A stretch of 17,878 nucleotides of DNA from Phoronis ovalis (taxonomy: Eukaryota; Phoronida; Phoronidae): NCBI GenBank assembly GCA_028565635.1, contig JAOXYB010019405.1, positions 1 through 17,878 of the forward strand, read 5' to 3'. This document shows positions 12,201 to 17,878 of this stretch, in pieces (position 1 is the first letter of the stretch; every line of letters starts with the position of its first letter). The notes under the pieces were generated by a model, which was given only the letters and a program-made list of their open reading frames with translations, was not told the DNA's origin and did not search any database. Position numbers and translations under genes: made by a program.

Positions 12201-15200
12201 AGTTGTTCCAACTCGGATTATGTTAAGGACGATAAGTTCGAATATGAATATTTCGACGTCAAACGGATCATCTATTTCAGTTATATCAATGTGTAGTATG
12301 CAAACATTGTGCAAATGCCTATCGCGGAGCCTCTTAATGTATTTTTTACGTTTAATTTCTCCACTGACTAGTACGCGAACCACATCCAAATGCTTTTCAA
12401 ATGCTGAAATCTGAATTGCTTCGCTTTTTCCAAGACCTGGCACTTCAGATGTTATTGTGACAACATTTGGCCACATTTTAGATAAACAAATACGCATTTC
12501 TTCATTAGTCATACTCTCAATTCGATGCACATACTTTGAGAAATGGTCAATAACTGGATGGCTAGACGAGCCTCTACAAATGGCACATAAGAGGAATTTG
12601 CTTTGGCCGTCTAAAATATGTTTTATTCCTTCCACTAGTTGGAATTGCAGTTTGTTAGACAGCAATTCTACATTTGCTAAGCAATACAACTTAGGTTCTA
12701 ATTCACTGTTTGTCATGCTAATACATCGTTTTAAAAACAAATCAATTTCGTCCCATGTACTTGATAAGGAACAAAATATAAGGTTGGAGGGCTCTGGAAG
12801 GCAACCTGTTGTCGTTGTAAATAATTTCATAACAGTGTGAAGTACATGCGTACTGTTTGGCTTCAGCTCCGCAACAAAAAATCCTCCGCTTTTAACTTTG
12901 GCTTCAACTGTTTTTCTATGGATGGTGCCATTAACAAATTTTCGCATAGAAGGTTTTCTTGTTTTAAATATCGATTCCAGTAATTCTCCCAAAACGCACA
13001 AGAAATCGTCATATGTGAGACTTTCGTCCACCGTTTTAAGGGGAACAGATTCAAGAAAATCCGTAACAGTAATAGATGGATCAATGAATTTCAGAACATC
13101 CATAGCTTCACTTGTATCACAAATATCAGTTGCTTTTATACAATCGTATACAGTACATAACTGATCTGCATACAGAAAGTTTAAATAGTGAAACTGTTTC
13201 CTTGCATTTTGCAATGCTCTCGTCCACTTTTTATTTTCTTGAGTAAGTTCTTCCTTTAGACAGTGTAGATCATTAAAGCAAGCAACAATTTTTTCATACG
13301 TTCGAAATTTGAAATTTCCCGAAGAATGTAATAAAGTGCAAACAGCTACGATTTCTTGAATGTTATCAACACCTTGTATAAAATTGGACAGGTCAACTTT
13401 TAGTTTTTTTCTTTCCGTCTCAGACTCTGCGGTTTCACTACTGCTTACTTTATCTGTATTAACGATGAGCAAGGCTCTGCTTCGGTAATCACTGAGACCA
13501 CTCAAGGAAAATGTAGAAACTTTTTCAGTCCCCTCGTATCCATAATAAATGCTTACGGTGCAAAGGCCTTCAAGAAGATAGAATTTAATTTTGCCTGCAA
13601 TAAGTAAACTGTTTATTATTTCCTTGGTTCTTTCTCCTCGATTGGCCACATTATTGTATAAAGCTTTAAGAGAGTTGACGCATTCACTACACTCCCTTAT
13701 TTTTACTGGCATCTGCTGTTTTGTATCGAATTCTATAGCCTGTTCTAAGAAAGAAAAAAATGATTTTGCGTTTTCAAGGCTTTCTCTAACAGTTATTGTC
13801 TTCACAAACATCTTCACATCAATCAGACTGGATACGGTTGACTCACTTATAAGTTGCTCTGAATGTTCTTCAACGGCGTCAATTAAATTTCGAAAATCTT
13901 CTTGGATGTTGTCGCGTATAAAAATTACCAACGTTACGGCGTGGGACAACTCATTAATAACAGCCCACATTTCATCAGTTATCGATATACTTTTGAACTT
14001 TTTGGCTGCGTCATACATCTGAAATAGTGTGCCTTCAGGATTTGTTTGACACAGTTCAACAGCGTGAATGGCACTAAGGTATATATCATCCTCACTTGTA
14101 ATATCAAATATTACTAAAGTTCCCTTCATGTTTTCGGCCCTCTCCTTTGTAGTGGGATAGTTATCAAACTCCTCTAAAGCTTCTCTGATTTTCGAATCAG
14201 TTTTTTTAGAGAAATTACATTCAAGGAATTTTATTTCTTGTTGAATATCGCTTTTCTGAAAAAAATTTCTCACGGTTTCTAACGGTATATCGCTTCTATC
14301 AAATAATATGGAACTGTTATCTTTGAATGTTTTCATTGCGGAACAGCATAACACTTCTGACATCTCCATGACAGTTAAAGGACAACTGTCTGTTGAACAG
14401 CAATCAACAAAAGCTTCAGTATCTAATTCAGGTTCTGAATTTGGCTCTTTTACTCGTGATTGTTTATAGCTTTCTAATTCTTGAATACAAACTTTGAAAA
14501 ATATGTTTGAATCTTTAAATTGTATCAATTTCTTTCCTGGATTAATAAGTTTTGTTAACGTATCCCAAAGTTTATCAGAATCCTCTAACTCTTGCAGAGA
14601 ACTTTTCCCTTCGTTAATTATGGTTTCCACAGTATTTAATTTTGTTCGAACAATGTCGCTATCGGTAAAATGAAAATGTTCCTCTAAGCGCTTTATGTAA
14701 TGATGTTCAAACTCAATTAATATCTTCAGGGATTCTTGTGTTTCTGCCAGGCACATAGATCTTTTGTTAAAGGTGGTGTGTGAATTGCTACCAGTTACAA
14801 CAGCTAGAAATCGCATTGCTGAGTCACGTTCTTTGTTTATACAGCACATCACTTCGACAGCAGCAGTGATATACATTGTGCCTGCTTCGAAATCGGCATA
14901 AAACTGACAGATAATGTCTTTTACATGTTGTGATGTTGAGTGATATCTAATCTGATCAGAGTAGATTCCAGACGATTGAAATACCTTCATCCACGCATGG
15001 TACGAAGACATCACTTGCTTGAAAGCTTCTACACTATCACTTTGCGGAATGTCTATTTCATTGAGTATGATTGACAATACTCTACACACTGGTCTGAAAG
15101 AATGTAGTATATTTCTAATTTCTACTGTATTGCGTATATCAATTTAAGTACTTTACTGAGACAAAAATATTGAATGTACAAGGTTGATATGTTTAAATAG

Positions 15201-17803
15201 TGTTTGTTATTTTTAAATATTGTTAAAACAGGGAGAGTTTTCTCTTTGTGGTCAGTTGGATATTGATACATATTTCGTTACCTGGACTCTGTTGTGAGAA
15301 GTGAAATTATTTGGGAAAGATTTTTAAAATATTTGAGACATGAACAGTGCCACTGAAATAAATGAAAACTGATTTTACTTAGGTATTGTTATTATTGTTT
15401 TTATAAAAAAGATATATTAATGTAGACGGGACCTGATTTTCTATAACTCATAAGTGGGTAAACGACGTTCTAACCTCTAATTTTATAACCAGCCTTTGCG
15501 TTGAACATCAGCTGTGAGTGAACTTGTTTATGGTTACCTGTATCAAGAATTACATATATATGGCTCTCCAGATGGTAAATAATAAGATTATTTTAAAAAG
15601 CATGTAAAAGATAAAGGATCGTTACTTTTAATATATGCCCAATATGTATACAGAACAGAATAGTTTAAGAATAATGTGAATGCAGTTTATATAAGAAATA
15701 AAGTACAAACAAACGAAGAAACGTCAAATATGTAATACTTGTTGAATATTCCTTACCTTGAATCTATGTGCAATATCTTTGATTTCCCTGCCAGTTTCTC
15801 GATTGCTTTTTCATAGGTTATTTTGGTTTTACTATTCTTCCAGATATGTTCAAAATGCTGTGAGAAGTGTTCCAACAAAGGTTCTGCGATATTGCCAAGA
15901 CTTTCTAAGTGTTCAAAAATAAATTCAACACCTTGTTTTTCTAACCAAAATCTGGTTTCATTTTGAATTGTTTCCGATATTTTTGGGTTTGCTTCAACAC
16001 ATGGGTATGCAAGAATGGAGTTAAGAGTGTTGTATACTTTTTGAACTTTTTGCTGTTTTCGAATATCAGGATAATGTTCGCTATATCTATCGATCTGGTC
16101 AAGTTGTTTCTTATACCATTCTCCAATAATAGGTCCACAATGATCAGGACTACGCAGCAGCATTTTATCACTCTTTATAATTTTTGTAACAGTTCTTGTC
16201 CTATTGTGGACATATTCATGATTGCTGTTAGAATTTCAGATAGGTTTTTAGGATCTGATGGAGGAAACAAAAGATTATCCAGCACAAGCATTTCCAGTAA
16301 ATTGCTTTCGTCATTACTTAATAAGCCAGTCTTTCTTTGTTGCATAAGTTCTACTAATTTCTCAGCAACAACAAGAGGAATATCAGAATCATGGAGAACA
16401 TTATGGCCTTTAATCAAACTCCAAATGTCCTTAATTTCTCTTACTGTGCAAGGTTTACAAAATGTTGCACTAAGCTTGTTTATAATAGTTGTTCTGTAGT
16501 CGTTTATAAAATCACGTTCGTATGATTCTGAAATTGATTTACACTCAAGAAAATGTTTTACTACCGGTATTATGCCGTGCAGATAAGTCGTCCGAAAAAT
16601 GAAAGTAAGTATCCTTTCATTTAAAAATGTTGGTACCTTAGATAAACGTCGCCAGTGTTTAATCCAGCGTTCAACGGAAGAGGAACTGTTTGGAATAGCT
16701 TTCTCTAACTTCGAACTCAATACTGCCATGAGTTGTTGTCCGAGGGATTGATACTGTTGTCGAATGAACGCTTTTCTTTGTTCATGGAAATGCTCTACTA
16801 CATCAAGAGTAGATTCGACATTTGTAAGATGGTTAAAAATCCAGACAGCTAGAATGCTGGAGTTCGGTAAATCACTGTACACTTTTTCCAGAGTGTTTAA
16901 TACCGCCTTATCTGACTTGATTGTTGCCGAAGGACGCAGTTCATCCAAGCAAAGTTTTAGACAGTTAACGTTTAAAAATGGATAAACCCAGTCCACTATG
17001 GAAAGTTGGTATTCAACATGTGTACATTTTGTATCTAAAAATATCACGGCATTTTTTTGATCATTTTCATGCATTTCAATATCTTGTTTTATGTCATCGA
17101 GATAAAACTTGTACTTTTGAAGACTTCGAAGTAACCACTCTGCTGTGCTTGATTCCATGTTGTATTCTAATGCTTTGCGTGTATCCAGTAGTCGAAGAGA
17201 CTTGCTCAATATAACAAAGAGGAATAAAGGCGCAAATTCAGTATCGCTGTGACTTTCTGATATCTGATTAGCAATGATGCATAAATCAGCTATGTTGGAT
17301 TGCTTTTCAGCAATAGACGCAAACGAGCCTGCTTGAGTGTAATCTTTAACGAACTGAATAAAATTGTCTTTTTCAACAAGTTGACACATGCGAAGAATGT
17401 GCTCTGACCACCCACGTAGTTGACTTTGAAATTCTATTGCATTAGTAGAGCCCGGAAAGGGTAAAGTTGACAACGTATCCCTGTGGACCCTGGCATAGCT
17501 TGCAAATACACGATTGCTTCCTTCTTTGATATAATCTGTCCCGGCACTAGTACTACGAAGCAAACCTTTAGCCTTTTCCCACCATCCTTTACTTTTTTCA
17601 AATAAAATTTCGTAACAATACGTTGTTGTTTGAACGTGCCTATTTGGTAAGCGAACTTTTTCCGATACCCATAGCAAAGGCTGACAAATATCTTTCTCAA
17701 ATTTCAAATTATACAGTTCGTCACAGCTTGAAGATATGTATACTTCTTTTACCTTTCCAAGGCTTTTAACTTGTGCTGGTATCATCACTTCAAAATGGTG
17801 ATC
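3131..17803 (-). CDS. RNF213: RNF213 (mysterin)-like giant AAA+ protein, 5' end outside window
   Basis: Three exons, 17803-15757, 15093-3471 and 3235-3131, encode about 4,590 residues once a one-base frameshift near 16183 is allowed for. Order of parts: a CBM20-like and helical N-terminal arm, a helical linker, an inactive-type AAA module with a P-loop-like PGLGKS, two AAA modules with complete Walker A and B motifs, further degenerate AAA modules with the family signatures GLRDFYSL and YGSLYDMLNQNY, then a long helical E3-type module and C-terminal domain. The C-terminus tracks human RNF213 through EAHV, TGGDP and FHEDILL. In vertebrates RNF213 is a cytosolic, lipid-droplet-associated ubiquitin ligase acting on intracellular bacteria, viruses and lipid metabolism. 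Here the RING is not found and the zinc finger and catalytic cysteine are altered, so ligase function is doubtful. It lies tail to tail with viperin. Family assignment is firm; one-to-one orthology is not shown. Confidence 0.92.
3236..3470 (-). other. RNF213: Proposed last intron of the RNF213-like gene
   Basis: The coding-strand donor AAG|GTGAGT after 3471 is a perfect consensus. The first well-placed acceptor, ATTTTATAG, ends at 3236, giving 235 bases in phase 0. The polypyrimidine tract is poor (AT-rich). If this intron is not used, the giant exon would run 18 further codons, reading VSDMSD and ending WIHIF, to a stop at 3414-3416. Confidence 0.55.
3471..15093 (-). CDS. RNF213: RNF213-like giant exon B: linker, AAA+ core, E3-type module and C-terminal domain
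   Basis: This is a single open exon of 11,623 bases, about 3,874 codons. Numbering residue 1 at 15089, the contents are: helical linker to about 870 (FRTYEKIV and HYLNFLYADQL match the family); AAA2-like P-loop near 885; AAA3 Walker A GETGCGKT at 1274-1281 and Walker B FLDEIN near 1334-1339, followed by the sensor-like AACNPYR near 1367; AAA4 Walker A GKPGCSKS at 1594-1601 and Walker B LLDEIGLAE near 1667-1675; degenerate AAA5/6 to about 2050, including DPPFLNRFEKQQL; then a long helical E3-type region with a modified zinc finger at 3189-3205; and the C-terminal domain with TGGDP near 3720. The exon ends at a perfect donor AAG|GTGAGT. The residue at 15089 is encoded by GTG and is valine inside the exon, not a start. 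There are no frame breaks, so the exon is under coding constraint. Confidence 0.94.
5475..5525 (-). other. RNF213: Shortened RZ-type zinc finger
   Basis: Residues 3189-3205 of the giant exon read C-x3-H-x8-C-x2-C, from CSCQH to CPMC. The RZ finger of RNF213 has the same four ligands in the same order, but with about 15 residues between the His and the third Cys (family pattern CPNGH, then GECGRP, then CxxC). Here the gap is 8 and the ECGRP segment is missing. The surrounding sequence (HPLLLKAVHYPITL before, YGHD after) lies at the equivalent place, so I read it as a divergent RZ finger that may still bind zinc. Confidence 0.65.
9050..12470 (-). other. RNF213: AAA+ ATPase core (modules 2 to about 6) of the RNF213-like protein
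   Basis: Key sites on the coding strand: P-loop-like PGLGKS of module 2 near 12425-12440, Walker A of module 3 at 11247-11270 with acidic Walker B near 11080, and Walker A of module 4 at 10287-10310 with Walker B near 10083. In RNF213 only modules 3 and 4 hydrolyse ATP while module 2 holds ATP structurally. All lysines and the acidic pairs of modules 3 and 4 are present here, spaced about 320 residues apart, close to the human spacing. The motor is therefore predicted to be active. Module borders are approximate. Confidence 0.85.
15094..15756 (-). other. RNF213: RNF213-like intron between arm exon and giant exon
   Basis: A 663-base AT-rich intron. The donor on the coding strand is TTCAAG|GTAAGG at 15757/15756 and the acceptor is ATTCTTTCAG|ACCAGT at 15094/15093. 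The split codon AG|A joins HIDS to RPVCRVLS in phase 2 and restores one continuous frame. I see no gene, ncRNA or obvious repeat inside. Confidence 0.88.
15757..17803 (-). CDS. RNF213: RNF213-like exon A: N-terminal arm, contains a frameshift
   Basis: The exon begins after a strong acceptor (TGTTCTTTTCAG ending at 17804) with the frame DHHFEVMIPAQ and ends at a strong donor, AAG|GTAAGG, after 15757. The first 120 or so residues (VYISS, QPLLWV, YCYEILFE, then SNRVFAS) resemble the CBM20-like carbohydrate-binding fold and following strand found in the RNF213 N-terminal arm; the rest is helical. The frame opened at 17803 stops at 16175-16177, while a second frame, one base out of step, is open from about 16187 to the donor and reads SDKMLLRSPDH onward. 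One added base makes the length 3n+2, exactly the phase needed by the next exon. The first ATG (17785) sits inside the first predicted strand, so I treat the exon as internal. The real start is outside the window. Confidence 0.82.
16164..16187 (-). other. RNF213: One-base frameshift at an A5 run in exon A
   Basis: On the coding strand the upstream frame reads ELLQKL and meets TAA at 16177-16175, just after a run of five A (T5 at 16181-16185 on the plus strand). One more A would give ELLQKIIKSDK and continue straight into the open downstream frame. No plausible intron lies across the join; the nearest GT..AG pair is under 20 bases apart. A homopolymer indel in the assembly is the simplest reading. 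A true inactivating allele or recoding site cannot be excluded. Confidence 0.85.
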
Positions 17804-17878
17804 CTGAAAAGAACAGCATAACCTAGCTTAGCTTACCTGTTTAAAATATTACAGATCTTTTATCGCAAAAGTTTATAT
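17804..17878 (-). other. RNF213: Apparent intron upstream of exon A
   Basis: On the coding strand this stretch ends in a pyrimidine-rich acceptor (CTGTTCTTTTCAG) and the exon A frame runs into a stop (TAA at 17830-17828) just upstream. I read it as the 3' end of an intron whose donor, and the earlier exons, lie beyond the window. Confidence 0.6.

Noticed and set aside
3414-15089. A prokaryotic or giant-virus origin, suggested by the huge intronless open frame
   Set aside because: Phase-matched consensus introns flank the exon, the domain order matches animal RNF213 to the C-terminus, and the neighbouring viperin exons are also spliced.
16164-16195. An intron explaining the frame change between the two parts of exon A
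   Set aside because: The only GT..AG pair spanning it is under 20 bases, and a single extra A gives perfect continuity and the correct downstream phase.
3999-17214. Plus-strand open frames of 60-178 codons lying over the RNF213-like gene
   Set aside because: They are antisense shadows of long coding exons, with no recognisable family, no splice or start context and low-complexity Ser/Leu/Phe-rich composition.
17785-17787. ATG at 17785 as the true start of the RNF213-like protein
   Set aside because: It lies within the first predicted strand (FEVMIPA) right after a strong splice acceptor, and the protein would lack several hundred residues expected at the N-terminus.
17804-17836. A possible 33-base intron (ACAG|GTAAGC to TTTTCAG) just upstream of exon A
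   Set aside because: It is shorter than normal animal introns, and the upstream sequence has an in-frame stop four codons before the supposed donor in the required phase. The acceptor is more likely paired with a donor outside the window.
1-17878. tRNA, rRNA, CRISPR arrays or riboswitches
   Set aside because: No cloverleaf, conserved rRNA segment or regularly spaced direct repeats beyond the small minisatellite were seen on either strand.

Overview
The window looks like genomic DNA from an invertebrate animal. It is AT-rich, with spliceosomal introns that have consensus GT..AG borders, and both genes belong to animal innate-immunity families. The species cannot be fixed from the sequence. 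A mollusc or other marine invertebrate would fit, because viperin and RNF213-like genes are both found there, but that is inference.

Layout: (1) 1-487, plus strand: the last two coding exons of viperin (RSAD2), running in from outside the window and ending at a TAG at 485-487. (2) 488-3130: about 2.6 kb of AT-rich intergenic DNA with viperin poly(A) signals, a short tandem repeat (1001-1073) and a large imperfect inverted repeat that could fold into a hairpin (about 2427-2806). I see no gene in it. (3) 3131-17803, minus strand: an RNF213 (mysterin)-like gene in three visible exons, with its 5' end beyond the right edge. The exons are 17803-15757 (N-terminal arm), one giant uninterrupted exon 15093-3471 (11.6 kb, about 3,874 codons), and a proposed small terminal exon 3235-3131. 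Splice phases agree at both junctions, giving about 4,590 residues in the window against about 5,200 for human RNF213. (4) 17804-17878: apparent intron sequence upstream.

The two genes face each other tail to tail. In vertebrates viperin makes the chain-terminating nucleotide ddhCTP and RNF213 is a giant AAA+ ATPase/ubiquitin ligase that attacks intracellular pathogens; both are interferon-induced. Their adjacency here is a candidate immune neighbourhood.

The RNF213-like protein is unusual. Both working AAA+ sites (Walker A and Walker B of the third and fourth modules) look intact, but I find no RING finger, the RZ zinc finger is shortened, and no cysteine lies where the family's transthiolation cysteine should be. 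It may be a motor without the usual ligase chemistry. The first visible exon also carries a one-base frameshift at a T5 tract (A5 on the coding strand), either an assembly indel or a real lesion.
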